A stretch of DNA of 64,000 nucleotides from Streptomyces cyaneogriseus subsp. noncyanogenus (GTDB lineage Bacteria > Actinomycetota > Actinomycetes > Streptomycetales > Streptomycetaceae). Within the stretch, counting starts at the first letter, position 1. Each line of letters opens with the position of its first letter. Where the stretch lies: the NCBI RefSeq assembly GCF_000931445.1, contig NZ_CP010849.1, forward strand, positions 5,022,001 through 5,086,000, read 5' to 3'. Below, piece after piece: positions 43,476 through 51,674 of this stretch. A program made the position numbers and the translations under genes. The notes beneath the pieces are model-generated. The model did no database searches. It was not told the origin of the DNA and saw only the letters and a program-made list of their open reading frames with translations.

Positions 43476-44420
43476 GTGACCACCTGGACCGACGACCACA
43501 CCGCCGACCGTCCCATCTCGCTGACCGCGCCGAGCGGCATCGACCGCGCCGCGCACCACCGGCTCGACGAGGCATGGCTCGCGGCGGCGTGGAGCCACCC
43601 CTCGACGCGCTGTTTCGTGGTCTCCGGCGGCCAGGTGCTCATCGACGAGACGCCCGACGGGCGGACCGAACTCGTCATGACCCCCTCCTTCGAGGCCCCG
43701 CTCACCGAGGCGCACCGCTACTTCCTCGGCATCGACGAGGACGGCGTGAGCTACTTCGCCCTCCAGAAGGACGGGCTGCCCGGGCGCATCGACCAGTCCG
43801 CCCGCCCGGCGGGGCTCCGGGAGGCGGGGCTGCTGCTGTCCCCGCGTGACGCCGGCCTGATGGTGCACGCGGTCGGCCTGGAGAACTGGCAGCGCACCCA
43901 CCGCTTCTGCTCCCGCTGCGGCGAGCGCACCGTCATCGCCGCGGCCGGCCACATCCGCCGCTGCCCCGCGTGCGGCGCCGAGCACTACCCGCGCACCGAC
44001 CCCGCGGTGATCATGGCCGTCACGGACGAGGACGACCGCATCCTCCTCGGCCGCCAGGTGCACTGGCCCGAGGGCCGCTTCTCGACCCTCGCCGGATTCG
44101 TGGAGCCCGGGGAGTCCATCGAGCAGGCGGTGCGCCGCGAGGTCCACGAGGAGGCCGGCATCGCCGTCGGCGCCGTCGAGTACGTCGCCAGCCAGCCGTG
44201 GCCCTTCCCCTCCAGCCTGATGCTGGGCTTCATGGCCCGCGCCGTCTCCACCGACATCGACGTCGACGGCGACGAGATCCACGAGGCGCGCTGGTTCTCG
44301 CGCGACGAGCTGACCGCCGCCTTCGAGACCGGCGAGGTGCTGCCGCCCTACGGCATCTCGATCGCGGCCCGCCTGATCGAGCTGTGGTACGGCAAGCCGC
44401 TGCCCACCCGGAGCGTCTGA
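43476..44420 (+). CDS. nudC: NAD(+) diphosphatase / RNA deNADding Nudix hydrolase
   Basis: A 314-aa NudC. The N-terminal domain is followed by a zinc ribbon (CSRCGERT and CPACGAEHYPRTDP, about 147-170), the Nudix box GFVEPGESIEQAVRREVHEE with AGI (from about 210), and the NudC-specific SQPWPFPSSLM (about 245). It hydrolyses NAD(H) to NMN and AMP and removes NAD caps from RNA. The GTG at 43476 has GGAAG upstream. The open extension to 43311 overlaps the dipeptidase and is rejected. The mycobacterial order (AdnB, then NudC, then Mrx1) is kept. Confidence 0.93.
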   Translation: MTTWTDDHTADRPISLTAPSGIDRAAHHRLDEAWLAAAWSHPSTRCFVVSGGQVLIDETPDGRTELVMTPSFEAPLTEAHRYFLGIDEDGVSYFALQKDGLPGRIDQSARPAGLREAGLLLSPRDAGLMVHAVGLENWQRTHRFCSRCGERTVIAAAGHIRRCPACGAEHYPRTDPAVIMAVTDEDDRILLGRQVHWPEGRFSTLAGFVEPGESIEQAVRREVHEEAGIAVGAVEYVASQPWPFPSSLMLGFMARAVSTDIDVDGDEIHEARWFSRDELTAAFETGEVLPPYGISIAARLIELWYGKPLPTRSV

Positions 44421-44487
44421 GCGGGGCCCGGGCGCGCGCCGTCCCGGCCGTCCCCGGGGACCCGCTGCCCCCCCGCGTGTCCTTGAA

Positions 44488-44535
44488 CACGGCCGCGCCC
44501 CCTGCGGTGTCTCCACCGGAGGGGGCGCGGCCGTG
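44488..44535. terminator. bidirectional terminator between nudC and mrx
   Basis: A perfect 15-bp stem CACGGCCGCGCCCCC / GGGGGCGCGGCCGTG with an 18-base loop, lying between the two convergent stop codons (44420 and 44543). Confidence 0.85.
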
Positions 44536-44542
44536 CGCGGGG

Positions 44543-44800
44543 TCAGGCGGCGAGAGCCTGCTTCACCTGAGCGAGGCTCGGGTTGGTCATGACGACCTCC
44601 TCGCCCCCGCCCGCGGGGACGACCCGGACCGTCGGCACCGTCTGGTTTCCGCCATTCGCCTTCTCCACGAACGCGGCGGACTCCGGGTCCTGCTCGATGT
44701 TGATCTCGGTGTACTCGATGCCCTCCCGGTCGAGCTGGCTCTTCAGCCGACGGCAGTAGCCGCACCACGTGGTGCTGTACATCGTCACAGTGCCTGGCAT
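44543..44800 (-). CDS. mrx1: mycoredoxin (glutaredoxin-like)
   Basis: An 85-aa glutaredoxin fold protein. The CGYC active site is in TTWCGYCRRLK (residues 13-16). TVPTVRV is the cis-Pro region, and GGNQTVPT and MTNPSLAQV fit mycoredoxins. Mrx1 reduces protein-mycothiol mixed disulfides in actinobacteria, so a cytosolic redox repair role follows. AAGGAG is 10 bases before the ATG. It is divergent from uvrD2, sharing a 186-bp region with a palindrome. Confidence 0.88.
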   Translation of the reverse strand: MPGTVTMYSTTWCGYCRRLKSQLDREGIEYTEINIEQDPESAAFVEKANGGNQTVPTVRVVPAGGGEEVVMTNPSLAQVKQALAA

Positions 44801-44916
44801 GTGTCTCGCGCTCCTTAAGCGACGGGGATGGTGCTCGCTGGAAGGGAACGTCCCGCGAGGCGCCGCCATTCCCGCCCCGCTGCCGACCACGGGGTACCGA
44901 CGTCCCCCGCCGTATC

Positions 44917-44933
44917 GGTACGACTGTCGTACC
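44917..44933. promoter_or_regulatory. 17-bp palindromic operator candidate between mrx1 and uvrD2
   Basis: GGTACGA-CTG-TCGTACC, 7-bp perfect arms, 117 bases from the mrx1 ATG and 54 from the uvrD2 GTG. A partial echo GGTACCGACG lies at 44893-44902. It is placed to regulate both genes. Confidence 0.5.
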
Positions 44934-44986
44934 GCGCCTGTGGACAGTCGGCGCACCCGTCTCTCGCGACCTGGCAGCATGGCTGT

Positions 44987-47191
44987 GTGACAGCAGCAAC
45001 GCACTCCCCCCTCTTCCCGCGGGTACCGGACTCGGCCGACGCGGTGCTCGAAGGGCTCGACCCCGAGCAGCGCGAGGTGGCCACCGCTCTGCACGGCCCG
45101 GTGTGCGTGCTCGCGGGCGCCGGCACGGGCAAGACGCGGGCGATCACCCACCGCATCGCCTACGGCGTGCGGGCCGGCATCCTCCAGCCCTCCAGCGTGC
45201 TCGCCGTCACCTTCACCAACCGGGCCGCCGGGGAGATGCGCGGCCGGCTGCGCCAGCTCGGTGCCGCCGGGGTCCAGGCCCGCACCTTCCACTCGGCGGC
45301 GCTGCGCCAGCTCCAGTACTTCTGGCCGAAAGCGGTCGGTGGCACCCTGCCCCGGCTCGTCGACCGCAAGGTCCAGCTCGTCGCCGACGCGGCGGCCTCC
45401 TGCGGCTTCCGGCTCGACCGGGGAGAGCTGCGCGACGTCACCGCCGAGATCGAGTGGTCCAAGGTCACGCAGACCGTCCCCGCCGACTACGCTCCCGCCG
45501 CGGCCCTGGCCGGCCGGGAGGCGCCCCGCCACCCGGCCGAGATCGCCCAGGTGTACGCCGCCTACGAAGACCTCAAGCGCGCTCGCGGCGTCATCGACTT
45601 CGAGGACGTGCTGCTGCTGACGGTGGCCGTCCTGCAGGACCGGCAGGACGTCGCCGAACAGGTCCGCGCCCAGTACCAGCACTTCGTGGTCGACGAGTAC
45701 CAGGACGTCAGCCCCCTCCAGCAGCGGCTGCTGGAGCTGTGGCTCGGCGACCGGGACGACCTGTGTGTGGTCGGCGACGCCAGCCAGACGATCTACTCGT
45801 TCACGGGAGCAACCCCCGACCATCTGCTCGACTTCCGCGCCCGCCACCCGGACGCCACCGTCATCAAGCTGGTCCGCGACTACCGCTCCACCCCGCAGGT
45901 CGTCCGGCTCGCCAACGCGCTGCTCGCCCAGGCCCGCGGCCGGGCCGCGGACCACCGCCTGGAGCTCGTCTCCCAGCGGCGGCCGGGGCCCGAGCCGGTC
46001 TGCACCGAGTACTCCGACGAGCCCGCCGAAGCCGAGGGTGCCGCCCGCCGCATCCGTGAGCTGATCGACTCGGGCGTCCCGCCGAGCGAGATCGCGGTCC
46101 TGTTCCGCACCAACTCCCAGTCCGAAACCTACGAACAGGCCCTCGCCGACGCCCAGATCCCCTACCAGCTGCGGGGTGCCGAGCGGTTCTTCGACCGCCC
46201 GGAGGTGCGCAGAGCCGGCGTCGCCCTGCGCGGCGCGGCCCGCTTCGGGGGCAACGACTCCCTGCTCGACGGTGCCGTGGACCTGCCCTCCCAGGTGCGG
46301 GCCGTGCTGTCGGGGGAGGGCTGGACGCCGCAGCCCCCGGCCGGCTCGGGCGCCGTGCGGGAACGCTGGGAGTCCCTGGCCGCCCTGGTGAATCTCGCGC
46401 AGGACCTCGCCGCCGTCCGCCCCGACGCCACCCTGGGCGACTTCGTCGCCGAACTCGACGAGCGGGCCGGCGCCCAGCACGCGCCGACCGTGCAGGGCGT
46501 CACCCTCGCCTCCCTCCACTCGGCCAAGGGGCTGGAGTGGGACGCCGTCTTCCTGGTCGGTGTCGCCGAGGGCATGATGCCGATCACCTACGCAAAGACC
46601 GACGAGCAGATAGAGGAGGAGCGCCGCCTCCTCTACGTGGGCGTCACCCGGGCGCGTGAACGCCTGTACCTCTCCTGGGCGCTGTCCCGCTCGCCCGGCG
46701 GCCGTCCCAGCCGCCGCCCCAGCCGCTTCCTGAACGGGCTGCGTCCCGGTTCGCCCGCCGCGGGCGGTCGCCCGGCCGCGGGCGGCCCCGGCGGTGTGGA
46801 GCGCGGCCGCCCCGGAAGTCCGCCCGCCGGCGCCGCCCCGCCGCGGCGGACCCGGCGCACCCCGGCCCGCTGCCGGGTCTGCGGCCGTCCGCTCACCGAC
46901 GGGGGCGAGATGAAACTGATGCGCTGCGAGGACTGCCCCTCCGACATGGACGAGGGCGTCTACGAGCGACTGCGCGCGTGGCGCGAGATCCAGGCGCGGC
47001 GCAGCGGGCAGCCCGCCTTCTGCGTCTTCACCGACAAGACGCTGATGGCCATCGCCGAGTCCGTCCCCGAGGACGAACGCGAACTCGCGCGGATTCCCGG
47101 TGTCGGGGCGCGCAAGCTCACCCGCTACGGAACCGATGTCCTCGCCATCTGCGCAGGCCGGGACGGTGACGGGCTTGACGAACGGGACTGA
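44987..47191 (+). CDS. uvrD2: UvrD2-type SF1 helicase with HRDC domain
   Basis: A 734-aa ATP-dependent DNA helicase. Walker A AGAGTGKT is at 43-50, motif II VVDEYQDVSPLQQR near 236, then GDASQTIYSF, LHSAKGLEWDAVF (about 507) and GVTRARERL (about 553). A Pro/Gly linker leads to a tetracysteine motif (CRVCGRPL and MRCEDCPSD, about 627-650) and a C-terminal HRDC domain (KTLMAIAESVPEDERELARI, from about 684, then VGARK). This architecture is that of mycobacterial UvrD2. The GTG at 44987 lies six bases after CAGCAT (leaderless). Confidence 0.9.
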   Translation: MTAATHSPLFPRVPDSADAVLEGLDPEQREVATALHGPVCVLAGAGTGKTRAITHRIAYGVRAGILQPSSVLAVTFTNRAAGEMRGRLRQLGAAGVQARTFHSAALRQLQYFWPKAVGGTLPRLVDRKVQLVADAAASCGFRLDRGELRDVTAEIEWSKVTQTVPADYAPAAALAGREAPRHPAEIAQVYAAYEDLKRARGVIDFEDVLLLTVAVLQDRQDVAEQVRAQYQHFVVDEYQDVSPLQQRLLELWLGDRDDLCVVGDASQTIYSFTGATPDHLLDFRARHPDATVIKLVRDYRSTPQVVRLANALLAQARGRAADHRLELVSQRRPGPEPVCTEYSDEPAEAEGAARRIRELIDSGVPPSEIAVLFRTNSQSETYEQALADAQIPYQLRGAERFFDRPEVRRAGVALRGAARFGGNDSLLDGAVDLPSQVRAVLSGEGWTPQPPAGSGAVRERWESLAALVNLAQDLAAVRPDATLGDFVAELDERAGAQHAPTVQGVTLASLHSAKGLEWDAVFLVGVAEGMMPITYAKTDEQIEEERRLLYVGVTRARERLYLSWALSRSPGGRPSRRPSRFLNGLRPGSPAAGGRPAAGGPGGVERGRPGSPPAGAAPPRRTRRTPARCRVCGRPLTDGGEMKLMRCEDCPSDMDEGVYERLRAWREIQARRSGQPAFCVFTDKTLMAIAESVPEDERELARIPGVGARKLTRYGTDVLAICAGRDGDGLDERD

Positions 47192-47204
47192 TGCCAACTC
47201 GTCG

Positions 47205-47244
47205 AAAAAATAGTTTGCGCACGCCCCAGCAATCCCCATAGGTT
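47205..47244 (+). promoter_or_regulatory. whiB7 promoter with A/T tract next to the -35
   Basis: AAAAAATA (47205-47212) immediately precedes TTGCGC (47215-47220). An 18-base spacer leads to TAGGTT (47239-47244). An A/T-rich stretch abutting the -35 is the known requirement for WhiB7-SigA activation, so autoregulation is likely. Transcription would start near 47251, giving a leader of about 590 bases. Confidence 0.75.
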
Positions 47245-47306
47245 CTTGGGCACGGGACAGCGGCCTTCCCGGAGGCCCTGACTCCGTGTTGTACTTGCAT
47301 ATCCGT

Positions 47307-47325
47307 GGACTGGCTCAGCCAGTCC
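47307..47325 (+). other. hairpin in the whiB7 leader
   Basis: GGACTGGCT-C-AGCCAGTCC, a near-perfect 19-base palindrome in the leader, ending about 14 bases before the Shine-Dalgarno of the upstream ORF. It may influence ribosome loading. Confidence 0.45.
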
Positions 47326-47353
47326 CCCGAGACGCCGAGAGGAGGCGAGTCCA

Positions 47354-47668
47354 GTGATCAGCATCAACACCAGCACCAACGCCAAACTGACCGATTGCTC
47401 GGCCGTCTCCCTGCGCATGCTCGGCGTTTCCGCCCTGGGCACCGGTCTGTCCGGCATTCCTGCCGTGCGCCCGGCGTCCTCCGTTGCCCTCTCGGACCTC
47501 CCTGTCCGCGAGCGCAATGAGCGACCGACCAAGGCACTGGAAGCAGTAGTGGCACAGGCCCCGGCCTATGCCTTTGCGGCGACCGGTGCCGGATTCCGGA
47601 AGCAGACGACGCAGCACCACCTGATGTGGGCCTTCCGTGGGCCAAAACCCTGGAGTCATCCAGCCTGA
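47354..47668 (+). CDS. upstream regulatory ORF in the whiB7 leader (104 aa)
   Basis: The GTG at 47354 has AGGAGG eight bases upstream. The product begins VISINTSTNAKLTDCSAVSL and ends FRGPKPWSHPA. Its stop (47666-47668) falls inside a small hairpin CCTGATC-GCC-GATCAGG (47664-47680), and the terminator stem begins 24 bases later. Upstream ORFs of this kind let ribosome stalling by antibiotics disfavour termination and induce whiB7. The role here is inferred from position and from published work on whiB7/wblC leaders; the peptide has no domain. Confidence 0.65.
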   Translation: MISINTSTNAKLTDCSAVSLRMLGVSALGTGLSGIPAVRPASSVALSDLPVRERNERPTKALEAVVAQAPAYAFAATGAGFRKQTTQHHLMWAFRGPKPWSHPA

Positions 47669-47691
47669 TCGCCGATCAGGCCGGCGCCTTC

Positions 47692-47734
47692 AGGGCCGCG
47701 GAACCCCATCCGGGATCCGCGGCCCTTCTGTTTT
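47692..47734 (+). terminator. intrinsic terminator/attenuator upstream of whiB7
   Basis: A perfect 11-bp stem AGGGCCGCGGA / TCCGCGGCCCT, 13-base loop, followed by TCTGTTTT. It has a real T tract, unusual in this window, and lies 108 bases before the whiB7 GTG. It would abort whiB7 transcription unless prevented. Confidence 0.85.
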
Positions 47735-47841
47735 CCCCGAACGGGGAGAGCGGCGCGAAGGAGCCTCGGGACAGCAAGAGAACCCGGTACCCAGCCGCCC
47801 CCGGCCGACCGGCCGGAACGACCAGACGAGGAAGACGACCC

Positions 47842-48210
47842 GTGCAACTCGAAGCGCACGCCCCGTCCGTACCGCCTTCCCACACGATCCCCAAGCCCGG
47901 CCCCACGGAGGACTCCACCTTGACCCCGCTGACCGCGCTCACCGCGCTCGACGACGCCATCGAGAACCTCGGTGTACCCGTCCCCTGCCGCTCCTACGAC
48001 CCGGAGGTCTTCTTCGCCGAGTCGCCGGCGGACGTGGAGTACGCCAAGTCCCTGTGCCGCACCTGCCCGCTGATGGACGCCTGCCTCGCCGGCGCCAAGG
48101 AGCGGCGTGAGCCGTGGGGCGTCTGGGGCGGTGAGCTGTTCGTCCAGGGCGTCGTCGTCGCCCGGAAGCGGCCCCGTGGCCGCCCGCGCAAGAACCCGGT
48201 CACGGCATGA
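47842..48210 (+). CDS. whiB7: WhiB7/WblC Fe-S transcriptional activator of antibiotic resistance
   Basis: A 122-aa WhiB-family protein (WblC in streptomycetes). Four cluster cysteines: C49, C72, C75 and C81 (PCRSYDP and LCRTCPLMDAC). The SigA-contact turn WGVWGGE is at 92-98. The C-terminal AT-hook RPRGRPRK (110-117) distinguishes WhiB7. It binds SigA and A/T tracts upstream of -35 elements to switch on intrinsic ribosomal-antibiotic resistance genes. An in-frame TTG at 47920 has a stronger Shine-Dalgarno (GGAGGA, 7-base spacing) and would give 96 aa. The stop overlaps the next start (ATGA). Confidence 0.93.
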   Translation: MQLEAHAPSVPPSHTIPKPGPTEDSTLTPLTALTALDDAIENLGVPVPCRSYDPEVFFAESPADVEYAKSLCRTCPLMDACLAGAKERREPWGVWGGELFVQGVVVARKRPRGRPRKNPVTA

Positions 48211-48530
48211 ACACCGCAGGAACGATCGACCGCCCCCTCACGCACGACCCCAAGAAGCAGGCCCCGATGAAGCCGTCCACCCACGAACCCGCAGGTTCCG
48301 CGCCCGAAGACTTCACCACCAGCGGCGCGAAGGACTCGCGCCAGAACAGGACCCGAGAGATGCAACTCATCCCAGAAGCCCTGGCTCGTGCGCATATGCA
48401 CGACCGCTTGTACGAGGCGGAGCGGGAACGCCGGGCCGTACGCCTGGTGACCGCCCGCCGGATGCAGCGCCGGGCGGAGCGCGCCTCGATGCGCGCCCGG
48501 CGCGCGCTCGCCATGGCGGTCATGCAGTAA
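48207..48530 (+). CDS. small basic hypothetical protein coupled to whiB7
   Basis: A 107-aa protein whose ATG overlaps the whiB7 stop by four bases. Residues 1-50 are polar and disordered. From the internal MQLIPEALARAHMHDRLYEA onward it is a highly charged amphipathic helix rich in Arg (RLVTARRMQRRAERASMRAR). The C-terminal half looks like the conserved unit; AGAGATG at 48355 may give an internal start at 48361. Function unknown. Confidence 0.6.
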   Translation: MNTAGTIDRPLTHDPKKQAPMKPSTHEPAGSAPEDFTTSGAKDSRQNRTREMQLIPEALARAHMHDRLYEAERERRAVRLVTARRMQRRAERASMRARRALAMAVMQ

Positions 48531-48586
48531 CCGACCGCGTCACACCCGGCGCGGTGGCCTCCCGGCCCAGGGGGGCGCAGCCTTCT

Positions 48587-48626
48587 CCGTGGGGGCCGGT
48601 CCGTCCGAACGGACCGGCCCCCACGG
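48587..48626. terminator. bidirectional terminator after the whiB7 operon
   Basis: A perfect 18-bp stem CCGTGGGGGCCGGTCCGT / ACGGACCGGCCCCCACGG with loop CCGA, between convergent genes ending at 48530 and 48698. Confidence 0.85.
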
Positions 48627-48697
48627 CGTGTTCCGCCCATCCGTCCCCTGCGGCCGGGGCCGGGTGGGCGGCGAGCCGGGCCGGCCCGCCGCCCCGT

Positions 48698-50065
48698 TCA
48701 CGCCTGTGCCGCCGCGTCCGGGGGCTCCTCCTCGTCGTCGACGAATCCCGGCAGCCACTCCTGCAACTCATCGCGCAGCCGCACCGTCGCCCCGAGCTGG
48801 CACAGCACCCCGATGGTGCTCAGGGTCACCCGGTGGATCAGCAGGTACGCCGGGGGCAGGTTGAGCTGCTTGCCGAGCTGGTACGCCGGGGAACGGGGAT
48901 CGGCGATCCGGGCCGCCTGTCCGCGCATCCAGCCCCGGGTGAAGGTGAAGGCGTCGACCCGGGCCGGCTCGATGATCGGCAGGAGGTAGTCGAGCACGGC
49001 GTCGGGATCCAGGTCTATCGACTCCTTGATGAATCCCTCCTCACACAGGAGTGCGTAGACGGTCTCCGCCTCGCCGTCCAGCGTCATGCGCAGGGACCGG
49101 CCGATGGGTATCGGCAGACCGCCGGGGAGGCGGTCGACGGTGCCGAAGTCGAGGACGCCCAGCCGCCAGTCCTCCTCGCCGTCCGGCCCGCCGGGCAGCA
49201 GCCGGAAGTTGCCCGGGTGCGGATCGGCGTGGAGCAGGCCGGTGCGGGCCGGGCCGGAGAACAGGAAGCGGGCCAGAAGCTGCCCGGCCCGGTCCCGCTG
49301 CTCCCGGGTGCCGTCCGCGATGACCTCCGACAGGGGCACGCCGTCGATCCACTCGGTGACCAGGACCTGCTCGCACTGGTGGACCACGTCCGGCACCACG
49401 ACGTCCGGATCACCGGCGAACTCCTCGGCATGGGCCCGCTGGGCCTCGGCCTCCAGGCCGTAGTCCAGCTCCTCCGAGACGCGGTCCTTCAGCTCCGTGA
49501 TGAGCGGCTTGATGTCCAGGCCGGGGATGAGCGGGCCCAGCAGGCGAGCGAACCGGCTGAGCTGGTTCAGGTCGGACACCAGGGCCTCGCCGGCGCCCGG
49601 ATACTGCACCTTGACCGCCACCTCGCGGCCGTCGTGCCACACGCCCCGGTGCACCTGCCCGATCGAGGCCGCCGCGGCGGGCTTGTCCTCGAACTCCAGG
49701 AAGAGGTCCTGCCAGTCCTCGCCGAGCCGCTCCGCGAGCACCGCGTGCACGGTCCGCGTCGGCATCGGCGGCGCCGCCTCCTGCAACCGGGTCAACGCCG
49801 CCCGGTAGGGGCCGGCGATCTCCTCGGGCAGGGCCGACTCGAAGACGGACAGAGCCTGCCCGAACTTCATCGCCCCGCCCTTGAGCTCGCCGAGGACCTT
49901 GAAGAGCTGCTCCGCCGTGCGCTGCTGCAACTGCTGGCCGACGAGCTCGGCGGACTCACCGACGATCCGCTTGCCCAGTCCCCAGGTCGCCCGTCCGGCG
50001 AAGCCGAGCGGGAGCGCGGCGAGCTTCGCGGTACGGGTGACCGCCTTCCGGGGAAGATCAGACAT
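48698..50065 (-). CDS. ABC1/UbiB (COQ8-like) atypical kinase
   Basis: A 455-aa protein with the ABC1 signature: KxGQ motif MKFGQALS (about 66), the A-rich loop AAAASIGQVH (about 131), the ATP-site Lys in VAVKVQYPG (about 152), the catalytic loop HADPHPGNF (about 285) and the metal loop VLDFGTVD (about 310). COQ8-type kinases are mostly ATPases supporting quinone and lipid metabolism. The start overlaps the stop of the ThiF-like gene by eight bases (ATGTCTGA). The mycobacterial homologue also lies just beyond whiB7. Confidence 0.9.
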   Translation of the reverse strand: MSDLPRKAVTRTAKLAALPLGFAGRATWGLGKRIVGESAELVGQQLQQRTAEQLFKVLGELKGGAMKFGQALSVFESALPEEIAGPYRAALTRLQEAAPPMPTRTVHAVLAERLGEDWQDLFLEFEDKPAAAASIGQVHRGVWHDGREVAVKVQYPGAGEALVSDLNQLSRFARLLGPLIPGLDIKPLITELKDRVSEELDYGLEAEAQRAHAEEFAGDPDVVVPDVVHQCEQVLVTEWIDGVPLSEVIADGTREQRDRAGQLLARFLFSGPARTGLLHADPHPGNFRLLPGGPDGEEDWRLGVLDFGTVDRLPGGLPIPIGRSLRMTLDGEAETVYALLCEEGFIKESIDLDPDAVLDYLLPIIEPARVDAFTFTRGWMRGQAARIADPRSPAYQLGKQLNLPPAYLLIHRVTLSTIGVLCQLGATVRLRDELQEWLPGFVDDEEEPPDAAAQA

Positions 50066-51335
50066 GCGCCCTCCAAGTCCCAGCCGGCCGCGTCGCCCCT
50101 GCCTTACGGCGTACTCGTGCCGACGGCCGTTGCTCCGCCATTGTCTCGCGCCGCGCCCCGTCCTCGGAGGCGTGTTCTTCCGCACCTTTTCGCGCGGCCC
50201 GTTCCCGCACGGCCGCCTCCTCTTCCACGGCCGCCTCCTCTTCCCCGGCGCCCGCCTCCCCGGCGCCGCACGGGCACGCCGGGTGCGGCCACACCGGCCG
50301 TGCGTGCCAGTGGAGCCCGGGCAGGGCGACCTCCCAGCGGGCGCCCGCGCTCGACGGCATCCGGCCGTCCAGGAAGGCGAGCGCATGGGCGGCCGCCAGA
50401 CCCGCGACGGTCGTGGCGAGCGCGAGATCGCCGGAGGCGACCCGGCGCGGTCTGCCCGAGCGCCACTGGGCGACCAGACGGGGCCAGGTCGCGTCGCGGT
50501 CGGTGCGGGCCTCGTGCAGACAGCCCGCGCAGCCCGTCTCACCGGGCAGGACGAGGGGGCCGACGACTCCGGTGGCCTCCACCACCCCGGCGTACAGATG
50601 CGGGGTGCCCGAGGCGACGAGGTCCTCGGGCAGCGCCGGAGCGTGCACGGCGACATCGTCCCGCGGGGCGAGGACCACCAGGGAGAACCCTCCCTCACCG
50701 CCGCTCTCGGACGGTGCCGCGGGGCCGCGGCGCGGCGGGCGGCCGGGGGCGGCGCGGCGCACGGCCCGGCGGGCGGCCTCGTCACGGCGGTCGCCCACGG
50801 CGTCGGCGGGCAGCCCGCCCGGGGCGACGTCCCAGGTCTCGACCCGGCCGACGTCGCGTACGTCGACCTCGCCCACCCCGGCGCCCGAGAGCAGTGAGGC
50901 GAGGAGCGCGCCCACCCGCCCGGCACCCCGCACCTGCACGCGCAGGGCCCGGCGGGCGGCCAGGTGCCGCAGGGCGTCGCCCGGTTCCGGCGTGGTCAGG
51001 GACAGCGCGGCCAGCTCCGGGCGGAGCCGGTCGAGCAGGTCCGGCTTCTCCCGCAGGGCCTCGGCGTCCGGGCCGCCGCCACGGGCGTCGTCCAGCAGCC
51101 CGGCCCGCGCGAGCCGCTCCACCAGCGCGTCGACATGGCCGTCGGGCAGGTCCATGCGGCGGGCCTCCTCGCGCAGCAGCGGCAGCCCGCGGGTGCCGTC
51201 GAGAAGGTCGAGGAAGCTGCCCGTCGCCGTGTCCATCGGGCCCAGCGTCATCGCGTGCGCGGGCGTCATCCCGAACTGCACGGTGTTGAGATCGCGCCAG
51301 CCGCGCCTGAACGCCGGCTTCACCATCGGATGCAT
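50058..51335 (-). CDS. ThiF-family (E1-like) protein
   Basis: A 425-aa protein. Residues 1-130 are helical (winged-helix-like). Then comes a Rossmann segment RALRVQVRGAGRVGALLASL (about 127) corresponding to ThiF/E1 nucleotide binding, SLVVLAPRDDVAVH, and two zinc Cys pairs (CAGC about 275 and CPCG about 368). The C-terminal 60 residues are a charged Glu/Ala/Arg coil. Similar proteins occur as TOMM/ThiF-like partners, but no peptide precursor or YcaO gene is adjacent. GGGGGA lies five bases before the ATG at 51335. Confidence 0.7.
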   Translation of the reverse strand: MHPMVKPAFRRGWRDLNTVQFGMTPAHAMTLGPMDTATGSFLDLLDGTRGLPLLREEARRMDLPDGHVDALVERLARAGLLDDARGGGPDAEALREKPDLLDRLRPELAALSLTTPEPGDALRHLAARRALRVQVRGAGRVGALLASLLSGAGVGEVDVRDVGRVETWDVAPGGLPADAVGDRRDEAARRAVRRAAPGRPPRRGPAAPSESGGEGGFSLVVLAPRDDVAVHAPALPEDLVASGTPHLYAGVVEATGVVGPLVLPGETGCAGCLHEARTDRDATWPRLVAQWRSGRPRRVASGDLALATTVAGLAAAHALAFLDGRMPSSAGARWEVALPGLHWHARPVWPHPACPCGAGEAGAGEEEAAVEEEAAVRERAARKGAEEHASEDGARRETMAEQRPSARVRRKAGATRPAGTWRAHV

Positions 51336-51674
51336 GACCGTCCCCCGTACCTCGTGTGTCTCCCCGTGAGCGGACGACCGCCCGCCGTGGTCGCGGCGGC
51401 GTCGCCGATGACAGCCAGCATGCCCGGGCGCGGCGCCGGGCGCCGAAAGTTGTCCACAGGCAGCGGCGATAGTCGTACTTATTTGTCTCGTTCGCTTTGC
51501 TTTCCTCTTGTTCCGACTTGTTTCTCCGCGCTGCCCGGCTCGCCCGTCCGCTCCGGGATCCGTGCGCGCCTGCGCCGTGCCGGACGGCCGTGCGGCAGGA
51601 CGCGCTCACCGAGCAGCGGCACCGAACCGTCCGGGAGCCGGGACTTCCCCGTGCGCAGCGGGTACGGTCGGGGC
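51336..51674. other. divergent promoter region with pyrimidine-rich tract
   Basis: A 339-base region between the ThiF-like gene and the YgjP-like gene. From about 51470 to 51530 the plus strand is strikingly pyrimidine-rich and A/T-rich for this genome (TTATTTGTCTCG, CTTTGCTTTCCTCTTG). TACGGT at 51663-51668 lies six bases before the GTG at 51675. No gene is supported here. Confidence 0.4.

Noticed and set aside
50058..51335. TOMM/RiPP biosynthetic locus around the ThiF-like protein
   Set aside because: No YcaO cyclodehydratase, dehydrogenase or precursor peptide nearby.
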